Below, in pieces: positions 1 to 8,714 of a stretch of DNA of 32,493 nucleotides (its first letter is position 1; each line of letters opens with the position of its first letter). Below the pieces are notes generated by a model. The model was given only the letters and a program-made list of their open reading frames with translations. It was not told the DNA's origin and did no database searches. This DNA is from Chloroflexota bacterium. Its GTDB lineage: Bacteria; Chloroflexota; Dehalococcoidia; Dehalococcoidales; UBA2162. The stretch is taken from the NCBI GenBank assembly GCA_016190825.1, contig JACPPV010000037.1, forward strand, positions 1 through 32,493, read 5' to 3'. The position numbers and the translations under genes were made by a program.

Positions 1-485
1 TATCATACCTGGCACGGCGCGTTCATTTCCGAGGTGGAATAGCGCTGATAACGTGAGGCCGCTTCCTGCCCCCATTGATAGGACTCAGCCAGCGTCGACC
101 CCATTTCCTGGCCACGCCAGCGGCAGGTGAACTTTCTGACGAAAAGTGCAGCTGTGGTATAAGGCTTACGCATCACGGACGGGGAGAAGGAGCAGAGTCG
201 CCCCCCCCCTGAAACAACGGCTGACGATCTGGATAGCCACTAACCTCAGATGTATGGACATAGGGGATGGTCAGAGCGGCTGAAAATAGTGCACGACCAA
301 TTCGCGGTTGCCGTGGTTTCAATGCCATCTGGAGGTGCTGCTGAGTTGATTAACCTCATCCGCATAGGCAACGTGGATAGTTATAGGAATTGCAAAGCAA
401 CATAATTATCCGACTGCTTCTCAAGCGTCATATCCAGACATCTGAACCTACTTGCGAGAAGACTAACCCCGGTGCTGGCAATGGC
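1..485. other. Left-end stretch without a recognised gene
   Basis: This stretch lies downstream of the helicase gene, which ends at 486. A 56-codon minus-strand reading frame runs from an ATG at 173 to a stop at 3-5, but it has no visible ribosome binding site and resembles nothing I recognise. A run of nine C residues lies at 201-209. I see no hairpin followed by a T-run that would end the helicase transcript. Confidence 0.4.
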
Positions 486-3400
486 TTAGGCACCTGACGA
501 GCCTGCGCCATCTCCAGATCGAGTCGACAGATCAAAAAAAGCCATCCGTCCACCTTCCGCAATTACCTTGTCGACTGGAGCTGTGTTCTCTAACGCCAGG
601 AATGCCGGGTTCCCTGGCGACCACAACTCCAGACTCTCCGGGTGGTCGTCAAAATACGATGCGTTCGTGGTGACCCGAACAGATTCAATCCCTGGCGCAC
701 TGAACTCGTACTCGCCGTTACCCAACGGCTTGGCGCTTACTCCGGGCGGCAATAAGTCGTTCCCCTGAAGCACACAGTCTAATTCATGCAGGGAATAAAG
801 AGCATCGGGCCGGGCAGGCTCATCGAGGCTGGCTTGCGCGGCGTCGTCCAGATCAAAGGCAGCCTGCTCTGCACATTGGATGTCCTCTTCTATATCCCTG
901 AGTATAGTCTCTCGTTGCTGGGCCTGGTCCCCCCGCCTGCTGAGAACAGCGGCAGTGATAACGCCTGGCAGGCGTGCTAAGATGGGCTGAAGTTTGCCTA
1001 CAAACTTGCTGAACAAATCAATGCGTTGGCGGAGTGCCATGTATATCTCAGTTTCCACGGTGTCGTTGTAATGCAGGTTGGCGATACGCAAGACTTCAAA
1101 GCGCTGGCCCAGCCGGTCAATGCGCCCTATGCGCTGCTCTACTCGCATGGGGTTCCAGGGCATTTCATAGTTGATGACCGCGCCGCAGAATTGGAAGTTT
1201 AGACCTTCGGCGGCGGCATCAGTACAAAGGAGCACTTCTGCATCGCCTTCCCTGAAGATGCGTTTTACCTCATCGCGGGAGATAGTCCGCCAGCTGCCAT
1301 CGCCGCTAAGCCGTTCGCCGCCCCGTAGTCCGGAGAAGCAGAGTACCCTGAGCTTCTGGTCGTGGACCAGGTACTCACGCAGGAAGTCCATCGTATCTGT
1401 ATATTGTGTAAAGACCATGACCTGTTTGTAACCGAGCGACTTCAGGTTGCGTAACTGATTGGCTAAGACGCCTGCCTTGGTGTCCAAAGGCAAGTCACGC
1501 ACCATCGCCAGGAGACGGACGATGTCCTGGCGTTCTTCTACCTGCAATGCCTCTTTCTCCAGCTTTGCCGCCTCTTCCTCGTCCATCACTTCGTCGCGGG
1601 TCTGATCGTCTGGAATGTCTTCCTCAAGAGTGGCCCTTGAGTTAGGGATACGCATCTTTTCCAGCCGGCCTTCCAATGTGGCAGCAAGAGCCGCGAAGCT
1701 ACTCGCCATCCGGCGTCTGTATATAGTCATGACGAACCCAACCGCGTTGCGTTCGCCTGCCGCCGCGTTGTTGTAGGTGGTGGTGATGTAATCTTCTACC
1801 GCTTCGTAGGCAAGGCGCTCGTCCGGAGTCATGTCTACGAAGGCGTCATCAACTGACCGCCGGGCGATGGGCGTCGTGATCTTGCCCGCCTCGTAATACT
1901 TCCTCAACAGTTCGCGGGTATGGCGCGACACCAACCGTGCAACAGGAGTATTCGCCCGCATCAAGCGGATTGCCGCATGGCGCTGTTCCGTCTCCAGTTG
2001 CCTGCGCGGTGTGGATGCTTTGTCCCGCAAGGCATTGGCAACCCTGGTTGCCGCTAATCTGCTTCCCGGCACATACGCCTCGAAGGTCTCCCGGCTGGTT
2101 GGGCCGTAGAAAGCCTCCACGTCCCGGAAGAGGCTGGCCAGCACTTCGAATTCATCGTTGGATGGATTGGGCTTGGCGGCCAAAGCAAAGAAGTCTAGGA
2201 ACGCTTGCGGGTCCCATGCTTGCGGCAGGCCCAAAAGGTCCATTAAGTCCCAGACCTCAATGGGGTCTACCTGCATCGGCGTTGCGGTAAGCAGGATGAG
2301 ACCGCCGGTGCGTTCTTTGAGGCTCCGCATCAGGCGCAAGAGTTGGTTCGGCCCCTTGCTTTCGGCGCTGCCGGCACCCTTGCGACGGGCGTGGTGGGCT
2401 TCGTCCAGCACAATCAGGTCATAAGGCTCGGCCTCCTGCAACAACTCACGTGCCCGTTCCTGGCGGCGCATAAGCTGGCTTGACGCCAACACGTAGGGCT
2501 CGTCGTGCCATTCGTGCCGGTCTACTCTTCTGGAGTGGGAATGCCGATAGGCAGGCGATGGATACCAGGAGAGTTGCTGGCCATCGTAGATGGGCCAGTT
2601 GAGATTGAATTTTTCACGCAGTTCTAGCTGCCATTGGGAGAGGACAGCCTTGGGCGCAAGAATGAGCACCCGCTTGGCCTTCTCCGCCAGCACGGCCTGC
2701 CTCAGCAGCAAGCCTGCCTCTATGGTCTTGCCCAGGCCGACTTCATCGGCGATCAGGAGCTTCGGCGGCCAGTGGTCGTACATGCGATGGAAAGCACGCA
2801 CCTGATGGTCCCAGGGTGTGACATTGGCTGTCGCTTCGCCAATGCGCTCGCCTCCTCCGGGAAGCTGAGGCGCGTAGCGGATGATTCCCCATACGAGCTT
2901 TCGCAGTTCATCGTTGGGCATGGGCGCTGGCTGTGTGGGAGGCGGGGCGAGTTCCTCCGGGGCGGTTGGTTGGTTGACAAAGTATGAGGCTCTTGTCTCC
3001 CGCAATCGGCGAGGCGTGGTGTCCTGCTGAGGTAGGAAGCGCAGTAGGTCTTCGTGCACTGCCTGGAGTACGTCTATAACAAGGGCACGCTGCGCCTTAT
3101 CCGCCCACAGGCGAGCGAAGCTCTCCTCCTCTGCGTCAACGTGGGCCTTGCCGCTGTCCCAGTCCAGAAAAACGTGAAAGCTCTCCCAGTTGGTTGTCCA
3201 CCCGGAGGTGGTCTCGTTCACGCTGCCGCTGAATGCCACCCGGTTTCCAACCTTGTCCTCCAGGATACCTGCTTTCTCATGGAAGATGCTGCTGTCGGAG
3301 ACGTATGGCTTCCGCTCCGCAGTGCAGGGGATGGCAACCTTGACCTCCAGATAGCCCTTCGCGATCATCCAGGCTAGCAGTTCCAGGGCGTCGGTCTGGT

Positions 3401-3713
3401 AGTGGTCTGCCGGGCGCAGCGGGTTGCCCAATATGCGCGCGGCAACCGTGTCCCGTAGGGCCTGTCCCTTTTCAATGGCTTTCACCTCTGCCTCACCAAG
3501 GGTGCACCCGACCAATAGGCGCATCCGCCCGCCGTTGCCCACCAGTCCCTCTACTCCCAGCGAGGCAAGGGTCAATGCTGCGGCAGAGAAGTAGCCGGTC
3601 GTGCGGTCGTAACGAACGGCGCACTCCAGCGCGGGCACGTAGAAGTCTTTGACCAGACTGCCTGCGTCAGAGTCGTACTTTATCTTCCACGGCAGATCTT
3701 GCAGCGTGCTCAT
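486..3713 (-). CDS. PLD-domain / SNF2-family DEAH helicase fusion, defence-associated
   Basis: This 1075-aa protein joins a phospholipase-D-like nuclease domain (about residues 20-230) to a full SNF2/superfamily-2 helicase (about 295-900). In the PLD part His145-x-Lys147 is followed by a Ser-Val-Asn-Glu-Thr stretch at 164-168, a single HKD-type half site, so a nuclease would probably need to dimerise. Helicase motifs are DEVGLGKT at 323-330 (Walker A), DEAH at 437-440, TATPM at 476-480, TDAAAEG at 831-837 and QRIGRIDR at 860-867. A Pro-rich linker lies near 250-265 and an acidic, charged insertion near 695-730. The start ATG overlaps the methyltransferase stop by four bases (ATGA), so the two are translationally coupled. 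PLD and SNF2 helicases next to DNA methyltransferases are known from DISARM-like and related anti-phage islands; the role here is inferred from that context. Confidence 0.9.
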   Translation of the reverse strand: MSTLQDLPWKIKYDSDAGSLVKDFYVPALECAVRYDRTTGYFSAAALTLASLGVEGLVGNGGRMRLLVGCTLGEAEVKAIEKGQALRDTVAARILGNPLRPADHYQTDALELLAWMIAKGYLEVKVAIPCTAERKPYVSDSSIFHEKAGILEDKVGNRVAFSGSVNETTSGWTTNWESFHVFLDWDSGKAHVDAEEESFARLWADKAQRALVIDVLQAVHEDLLRFLPQQDTTPRRLRETRASYFVNQPTAPEELAPPPTQPAPMPNDELRKLVWGIIRYAPQLPGGGERIGEATANVTPWDHQVRAFHRMYDHWPPKLLIADEVGLGKTIEAGLLLRQAVLAEKAKRVLILAPKAVLSQWQLELREKFNLNWPIYDGQQLSWYPSPAYRHSHSRRVDRHEWHDEPYVLASSQLMRRQERARELLQEAEPYDLIVLDEAHHARRKGAGSAESKGPNQLLRLMRSLKERTGGLILLTATPMQVDPIEVWDLMDLLGLPQAWDPQAFLDFFALAAKPNPSNDEFEVLASLFRDVEAFYGPTSRETFEAYVPGSRLAATRVANALRDKASTPRRQLETEQRHAAIRLMRANTPVARLVSRHTRELLRKYYEAGKITTPIARRSVDDAFVDMTPDERLAYEAVEDYITTTYNNAAAGERNAVGFVMTIYRRRMASSFAALAATLEGRLEKMRIPNSRATLEEDIPDDQTRDEVMDEEEAAKLEKEALQVEERQDIVRLLAMVRDLPLDTKAGVLANQLRNLKSLGYKQVMVFTQYTDTMDFLREYLVHDQKLRVLCFSGLRGGERLSGDGSWRTISRDEVKRIFREGDAEVLLCTDAAAEGLNFQFCGAVINYEMPWNPMRVEQRIGRIDRLGQRFEVLRIANLHYNDTVETEIYMALRQRIDLFSKFVGKLQPILARLPGVITAAVLSRRGDQAQQRETILRDIEEDIQCAEQAAFDLDDAAQASLDEPARPDALYSLHELDCVLQGNDLLPPGVSAKPLGNGEYEFSAPGIESVRVTTNASYFDDHPESLELWSPGNPAFLALENTAPVDKVIAEGGRMAFFDLSTRSGDGAGSSGA

Positions 3714-6640
3714 AGTTTGGCCTCCTCCCAGAGGCCAAGTTGTTGCGGCGTCGCGATGCGTTCGCTGAACATCAGGCGGCGCAGGTGCTCCAGCGCGTCG
3801 AAGTCGCTGGCAGCGTCGGCCACGAGACCCGTCTCGCCCGTCACCTTGGTGAAGGCGCTGCCCACTGGCAAGACCTCCAGCACCGCGGTCAGTGCGGCGA
3901 TGAACGCTTGGTCTTTGCCCATAGCCGCCTGCTCCAGCAGGTCGCGGCCCGACTGCAATCCCGAGGAACGAACACGGTACGCGGCGTGATGCAGGGCGTC
4001 CACCATGGCCCGGCTGCCATCTACTCCGCCAAGCGCTCCCTTGGCGGCGCGCTTGGCGCTATCCCACAAGATGATGTCACTGCCTTTCTTTTCCGCCAGG
4101 TGTCCGATGATATCCCGATCCAGGTCCACTCCCACAACCCGCGCCAGGCGCAGGGCTTCATCATAGGGGAAGGCGGGCGCTTTGAAGGCGTCCCAAGCCA
4201 GGACAAACCATTCGGTCGTGGTGTCTAGGTCAGCCTGCCTCGTAGTGTGCAAGAGTTGCTCCAGCCGCCACTGTTTCACCTCTCGGCGGGCGGCGTCCAG
4301 GGCGTCCTCCGGCGTCACGGCGTAGGGGTCACTTTCATCGGGGAACAACGACTGCTGGACGCGCCGGTTGCGCTGCTCTGCTTTTGGCAGGCCCCGCTTC
4401 AAAGGCCAGTGGGCGGCGAACTCCTGGAGTGCAGGCCCGAAGCAAGAGAGGTACAGGTCTACGCCGCTGATGCCCGCGTCTTGGAAGTCCCTAACCTTGT
4501 CTCTGACCGCCTTGCGCACCGTCGGCTCCACGTCCTCCCAGTATTCCTCTTTGTCTTTGGGACGCACCTCCCTTGGGCGGCAGACCAGGAAGATGGTGCT
4601 GTTGGCGGCGGACTTGTCCTTGATGTGAAGGCTGCCTTCCGCCTCGGTGTTTATGGGCCACGAGGCGGTGATAGTGAAGCCCGCCTCCATCAGGCCGCTG
4701 GTAAGTGCGTCCCACGCGCCGGTAGCCTTGTGGGTGAACATGAGGGTAAGGACACCGTCCGGCTTGAGGACGCGACGGCACTCGGCAAAGATGGCAGCCA
4801 TGCTCTCTCGGTAGTCCCTGTCTGCCAGTTCCTTGGCGCCTCGTTGCCCGATGTAACGCGCTGGGTTGGCAACCGCCTCCTGCTCCTTGTCGGTAAGCTG
4901 ACGTCGGAAGAGTTCGGGATAAATGCGTCCCGCCGTGCGCTTCAGCCAGACGTAAAAGAAGTCGCTGAGCTCCGCATACATGACGTTGGCGTAATACGGA
5001 GGGTCTATCACCACGAGGTCTACGGACTCGTTAGGAATGTGGTCCAGGTTGTCCGCCGATTTGCAGGTTACGGAAATCTTCGGAACAACGAGGGCCTTGT
5101 TCTCCAGCAGGGGAGCCTGGCCCTCCCGGTGAGACTTTCGGCTGCCCAGGTCTGGCCGGGCTAGTTCCACAAGCTCCTCTATGCACTTGCCCGTCGACTC
5201 TATGGCCCAATCATATCCCAGGCCAACCATCAGGGGGGCCATCTCAACATAAGACATTTTGCAGTTGAAGTTGTGCTCACTGAAGGTATGACCCACGACT
5301 TCACGTATCGCATGCCACATGGTGATTCGGGAGTTGTAGTCCATGACTTTGCCCAGTGACAAGCTTAAGTAGGCAAACCCCGCTCTTGTCACCTCATCCA
5401 GCTGACCTTTAGCCTGGGACTCATCCAACATCTCACGAAAGACCTCCACGCTCGTCCCATGGCAGAGGAGTTGTCGTGGGGAAAAGAGGTCACTCCACAG
5501 GAGCATGCCGTACTGAATCGGTTCGTTGGTCTTTAGGCCAGGAGGAATCCTCTCAGTAGGAACGATGTCCAAAGCCATCCACTCTGGTAGTTTCTCCGCC
5601 AACCGGCTCGCAATTGCCTCGCTGTTGTCATCGCTGGGTAGTGGGGAGCGGTAACCGCGCTCCCATGTCTCACGCAGCCTGCCGGTCTTTGTGCGTTTCT
5701 GGACGCGCCTCTTGTAGACCACTGTGTACAGTTGCTCCCCCATGCGCCCTGCCTGGGCCTGACGCTTCACCTCATCGCCGTCCACAGTGCGCCCACAGTC
5801 CGGATAGGGGCACTTGGCCTTGCCGCCCGTGATGGTACCCTCGCTATGTTCTTTGACGCTGCCCACAATATCAAAGGCACAGAACTTCCGCTTGGAGTCT
5901 GGCCTCAATCGCACGCCCGTACCGTTCGGGGCTAGCCTCCAGTTCGGAGACAGCGGGATAAGACCATCGCAATAGGGGCAGTGTATCGTTCGCGCCCATA
6001 GGTAGCCATCTGGACGGGTGTTGGGAACTGACTCATCCGGGAAGACTCCTGCGAGGCTCTGTCGTACTCTTTGTGCAAATTCCCTGCCCAGGGGTTCAAA
6101 CCGCTCCTTCAGCCACCTGCCGTGCATGACAGGCCACTCAACCGTCGCCTTAAGTATGAGGGACGCTACGGGGTTCAGGTCGTTCGCAGTCGTCTGCAGG
6201 CCTAGGCGGACAGACTCTAACGGTATACTACCTCCGCCCGCAGTCGGGTCCAATACGCAAAGAGATTGCAGTTCTCTGGCTCCAGTTTGTATTTCGAACC
6301 AGTCCTTTTCCTCCTCGCTAGGCGAGTAACTGAACGTCCGTGGATAACCATAGGCGTCCGCACCTAACCGAACGCCGTCACGGGTTGCCTTGGCAATACG
6401 AACCTTTGCGGCAACGGGGTCCCCATGTATCCCGAGCATATGGGTGAACTTGGCGTGGTCAGTGTCAGCGGGCAGCAAAGCGGCGAGGATGGCCGCTCTC
6501 GACGCCACCAGGGGCCGCCTCGCCCACCAAACATGCAGTCGGTTCGGAGCAGGAAAGGGTGTCATGGGCGTACGCTCACGCAGGCTTTCCACGCCCAGGG
6601 CGGCGATAGGCAGCCACTCTTCAATAAGCCGCTTGGTCAT
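3710..6640 (-). CDS. DUF1156-type DNA methyltransferase
   Basis: The 976-aa protein begins with a DUF1156-like segment (about residues 1-60, with a WWARRPL core at 38-44). An AdoMet-binding motif I follows (DPTAGGG, 131-137), then NDLNP at 153-157. Two Cys pairs that could form a zinc ribbon lie at 221-224 (CPYC) and 277-282 (CPYPDC). The catalytic motif IV is DPPY at 546-549. This layout fits a large amino-methyltransferase acting on DNA, probably N6-adenine or N4-cytosine; which base cannot be read from sequence. It follows the 162-aa gene by 11 bases and overlaps the helicase start by four. DUF1156 proteins commonly sit beside DUF499 proteins and helicases in defence islands. All catalytic motifs look intact although the operon's first gene is truncated. 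Confidence 0.88.
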   Translation of the reverse strand: MTKRLIEEWLPIAALGVESLRERTPMTPFPAPNRLHVWWARRPLVASRAAILAALLPADTDHAKFTHMLGIHGDPVAAKVRIAKATRDGVRLGADAYGYPRTFSYSPSEEEKDWFEIQTGARELQSLCVLDPTAGGGSIPLESVRLGLQTTANDLNPVASLILKATVEWPVMHGRWLKERFEPLGREFAQRVRQSLAGVFPDESVPNTRPDGYLWARTIHCPYCDGLIPLSPNWRLAPNGTGVRLRPDSKRKFCAFDIVGSVKEHSEGTITGGKAKCPYPDCGRTVDGDEVKRQAQAGRMGEQLYTVVYKRRVQKRTKTGRLRETWERGYRSPLPSDDNSEAIASRLAEKLPEWMALDIVPTERIPPGLKTNEPIQYGMLLWSDLFSPRQLLCHGTSVEVFREMLDESQAKGQLDEVTRAGFAYLSLSLGKVMDYNSRITMWHAIREVVGHTFSEHNFNCKMSYVEMAPLMVGLGYDWAIESTGKCIEELVELARPDLGSRKSHREGQAPLLENKALVVPKISVTCKSADNLDHIPNESVDLVVIDPPYYANVMYAELSDFFYVWLKRTAGRIYPELFRRQLTDKEQEAVANPARYIGQRGAKELADRDYRESMAAIFAECRRVLKPDGVLTLMFTHKATGAWDALTSGLMEAGFTITASWPINTEAEGSLHIKDKSAANSTIFLVCRPREVRPKDKEEYWEDVEPTVRKAVRDKVRDFQDAGISGVDLYLSCFGPALQEFAAHWPLKRGLPKAEQRNRRVQQSLFPDESDPYAVTPEDALDAARREVKQWRLEQLLHTTRQADLDTTTEWFVLAWDAFKAPAFPYDEALRLARVVGVDLDRDIIGHLAEKKGSDIILWDSAKRAAKGALGGVDGSRAMVDALHHAAYRVRSSGLQSGRDLLEQAAMGKDQAFIAALTAVLEVLPVGSAFTKVTGETGLVADAASDFDALEHLRRLMFSERIATPQQLGLWEEAKL

Positions 6641-6651
6641 TCCCTGCTTCC

Positions 6652-7140
6652 TTAGTGCTGCCTGGGGTCAATCAGGAGGTAGCGCAAGGCCATGAGGACA
6701 CGGCGGGGGTACTTTCGGTGCATGGCCATGCCCAGCCAGTAGGCGGCCTCCTCCTTGCCCATGGCCTCGATGCCCTCGAGGCAGGCACGCATGTAGTCAC
6801 GATTGCGCATGGGGGCTAGCAGCCGGAACACCAGCCCCAGGCGCAGGGCGTCGTCCTCGGACAGGTCAAACCGCCGCTGCTCGTCCGGCATCAGGCCTGT
6901 AGTATCAATGCCATTGTGCCGCAGGCGTTTGAGCAACCAGTGCTCTACCAGGGCCAGGTTGCTCCCGGCCAACCCGGCAAGGCGCTTGGCTTCCTTCAGG
7001 TGCGGCGTAGCAGGAGCGGGCAGCTGCCATACCTCAAACTCTGGCTCATGGACAGCGCGCCGTCGTACCCGGAGCTGGTAGTGGGGTAGCGAGCTGGTAT
7101 CTTCGGTCCTATCCAGCAAGAGCATATCATGTGTCCTCAT
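6652..7140 (-). CDS. Small protein of the DUF499/DUF1156 cassette (DUF7680-like, tentative)
   Basis: This 162-aa basic protein has no signal peptide or membrane segment. An Arg-rich N-terminal strand region (residues about 20-40) is followed by helices, with conserved-looking stretches APMRNRD (about 109-115) and EEAAYWLGMAMHRK (about 130-143). I recall proteins of this size and pattern, filed as DUF7680, between DUF499 and DUF1156 genes, but the name is from memory and unverified. Its ATG overlaps the stop of the DUF499 fragment by four bases (ATGA), and the methyltransferase starts 11 bases after its stop, so it belongs to the same transcript. No biochemical function is known to me; an accessory or scaffold role for the methyltransferase/ATPase is a guess from context. 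Confidence 0.7.
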   Translation of the reverse strand: MRTHDMLLLDRTEDTSSLPHYQLRVRRRAVHEPEFEVWQLPAPATPHLKEAKRLAGLAGSNLALVEHWLLKRLRHNGIDTTGLMPDEQRRFDLSEDDALRLGLVFRLLAPMRNRDYMRACLEGIEAMGKEEAAYWLGMAMHRKYPRRVLMALRYLLIDPRQH

Positions 7141-7610
7141 GGTTTGGCCTCCGCCACCGCTTCCACCAGGACCGCACCTGCGGCAAAGCGGGCCAGCCGT
7201 TCCGTCAGCTTTTCAGGCTCGTCAGCCTTCAGGGACAGGCCGTCAGCAAAGGTGAGGGTGTACGTAGCGTTTACCATCTTGTCTTTGGCAGCACGAAGCT
7301 GAGGGTCCAAAAAGTCCTTCACAGGCAAGGCGTCGCCCGGCTGCCCCTCATACTCCAACTTCAACGAACCCCCATCGGCTGTCTCGTACTGCGCCGTCAG
7401 CGCCGCCTTTTTCTGAGCCCCCGACACCGCGTTTACGACGTTCAAGAGGCGGAAGGCGTCTTGCCAGTCAAAGATACGCAGGGAGAGCCATGCAAGGCGT
7501 TCCACCTTTGCGGCGCGGGCGTCCTGCCAGATACGTGTGAGGGCTTCGCGCAGCGGGGCTTCCGCCGTAAAGGTGGGCGTGACGGCTGTCGATGTGGGCG
7601 CTGAGACCAA
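7137..7610 (-). pseudogene. C-terminal fragment of a DUF499-like protein, 5' part lost
   Basis: About 155 residues remain of what looks like the C-terminus of a DUF499-family protein. Intact members are about 1000 aa and carry a P-loop ATPase core. The readable part includes the LTRIWQDAR helix, WLSLRIFD, and a closing strand/helix segment ending in AEAKP. No ATP-binding motif is left. Upstream on the minus strand the frame stays open only to a TAA at 7677-7679, and the last 20 or so codons before that are antisense to the VWA remnant, so family-like sequence stops near 7573-7605. The only start is a TTG at 7610 without a Shine-Dalgarno site. It is coupled to the next gene by an ATGA overlap, showing it was once the first or an early gene of this operon. 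The DUF499 assignment rests on neighbours plus recalled C-terminal pattern. Confidence 0.6.
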
Positions 7611-8064
7611 GGGAGGGCTGATACTGCTGAAGCTCAGGAAAACAGGAGCAGAAGACCGCTTGCTATTGAAAGTTACTTACGAAGACCGCACCGGCAAGGC
7701 AGATAGCAGTGAGTCCTTTGTTGAACTGAATGGGGAAGCCCCAGAGTACTTTGAAAACAGAGGCATAAGGAAAGGGGTGGTACTGGCCAGATATGCGGAC
7801 CTTCTGAAGAACTGGTTGATCGATGAGCGTGAACATACCGATATCAGCGAAACGTGGGAGCCCAGAGTTGATGATTGGAGCGGTATCGTGGTGCCGCCGG
7901 CGCTCGGCAAATGGGAACGCCAGTCACTGCCCCTCACGGTTTCCGAGCCTTATCGGGAGCTATTCGGAGAGTTCACCGGCTATTTCAAGCAGGAGATTGA
8001 GGCTCTTGACGATTCTGCCCTGGAACAGGAACTGGAAATCCTGGCGAAACTGGGCAAAGGCTAG
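7537..8064 (+). pseudogene. C-terminal remnant of a VWA-domain (YfbK/CaCA-type) protein
   Basis: From about 7573 to the stop the frame resembles the end of von Willebrand A domain proteins. It has a beta-rich segment with KGGLILLKL, LLLKVTYEDR, then GIRKGVVLARYADLLKNW, a pattern typical of the region after the VWA domain. The metal-binding MIDAS motif and the whole VWA domain (several hundred residues) are missing. The first dozen codons from the ATG at 7537 are simply antisense to the DUF499 fragment, so this ATG is not the native start. The gene ends 35 bases before a strong hairpin and the ECF sigma factor gene. It may be expressed as a short peptide by chance, but I read it as a relic of a larger gene cut at the 7573-7610 junction. 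Confidence 0.6.
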
Positions 8065-8099
8065 CAGCCTAAAGCGAGGCACCACCTCGCTTTAGGCTG
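8065..8099. terminator. Perfect 15-bp inverted repeat after the VWA remnant
   Basis: Arms at 8065-8079 and 8085-8099 are exact reverse complements around a five-base loop (CACCA). There is no run of T after either arm, so it is not a textbook intrinsic terminator. It could still end or attenuate transcription, protect RNA 3' ends, or act as a protein-binding palindrome between the VWA remnant and the sigma operon. Confidence 0.6.
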
Positions 8100-8110
8100 T
8101 GGTAAACTTG

Positions 8111-8704
8111 ATGTTGAGCGCATCGGACGACCACAGAAGAGGAAATGCGGTGAACGAATCAAAAGAGAGCAGTAACATCACCGGAAGCGCCGGAGGCGTC
8201 AGGGAAGCCTTTGCCGGGCTCTATGAGAAGCATATGCCCGCAGTCTACCAGTTCATACTTTACCGGGTAGGAGACGTCGAGCTGGCTGAAGACCTGACGT
8301 CCTCCGTATTCGAAAAGGCATTGGCCAATTTCCGCCGCTACCAATCGGACAGGGCGTCATTCCCTACCTGGCTGATATTCATCGCCCGGAACAGCCTGAT
8401 CGACTACTACCGTGTGCGGGGCAGAAGGAAAAATGTGCCCCTCGAAGCGGCCGGGGATATTGCCTCGGCTGACCCGCTGCCGGAGGAGAAAGCCGTCCGC
8501 CGGGAGGAGCTTCAAAGGTTGAGGCTATGCCTGGAAGGGCTGTCACCGCGGGAACAGGAGATTATCTCCTGCAAATTCGGGGCTGAGATGACCAACCGCA
8601 GCATCGCCGCTGTGTTGAAACTCTCCGATTCCAATGTCGGCACGACGTTGTACCGGGCGGTCCAAAAGCTGAGAGATTGTTTCAGGAAGTGGCAGGATGG
8701 TTAG
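8111..8704 (+). CDS. ECF-family RNA polymerase sigma factor 1
   Basis: An extracytoplasmic-function sigma factor of about 180-198 aa. Region 2 is visible as LYEKHMPAVYQ, the RVGD..AEDLTS..FEKAL segment, and FPTWLIFIARNSLIDYYR. Region 4 is visible as LSPREQEIISCKFG followed by the helix-turn-helix MTNRSIAAVLKLSDSNVGT. Three starts are possible: GTG 8099, ATG 8111 and GTG 8150. The GTG at 8150 has the best ribosome site (AGAGGA at 8138-8143 region) and begins close to the start seen in the paralog at 16158, so the true protein may be 182 aa. The stop overlaps the start region of the anti-sigma gene, as expected for co-translated partners. It probably directs transcription of its own cluster in response to an envelope signal. 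Confidence 0.92.
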   Translation: MLSASDDHRRGNAVNESKESSNITGSAGGVREAFAGLYEKHMPAVYQFILYRVGDVELAEDLTSSVFEKALANFRRYQSDRASFPTWLIFIARNSLIDYYRVRGRRKNVPLEAAGDIASADPLPEEKAVRREELQRLRLCLEGLSPREQEIISCKFGAEMTNRSIAAVLKLSDSNVGTTLYRAVQKLRDCFRKWQDG

Positions 8705-8714
8705 GGAGGATGGG

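Noticed and set aside
201-209. Run of nine C residues
   Set aside because: It lies outside any gene and has no partner structure; it is a homopolymer likely to be error-prone rather than a signal.
4247-5164. 305-codon plus-strand frame opposite the methyltransferase
   Set aside because: It is antisense to the well-supported DUF1156 protein with all its motifs; long antisense frames are common in GC-rich genes.
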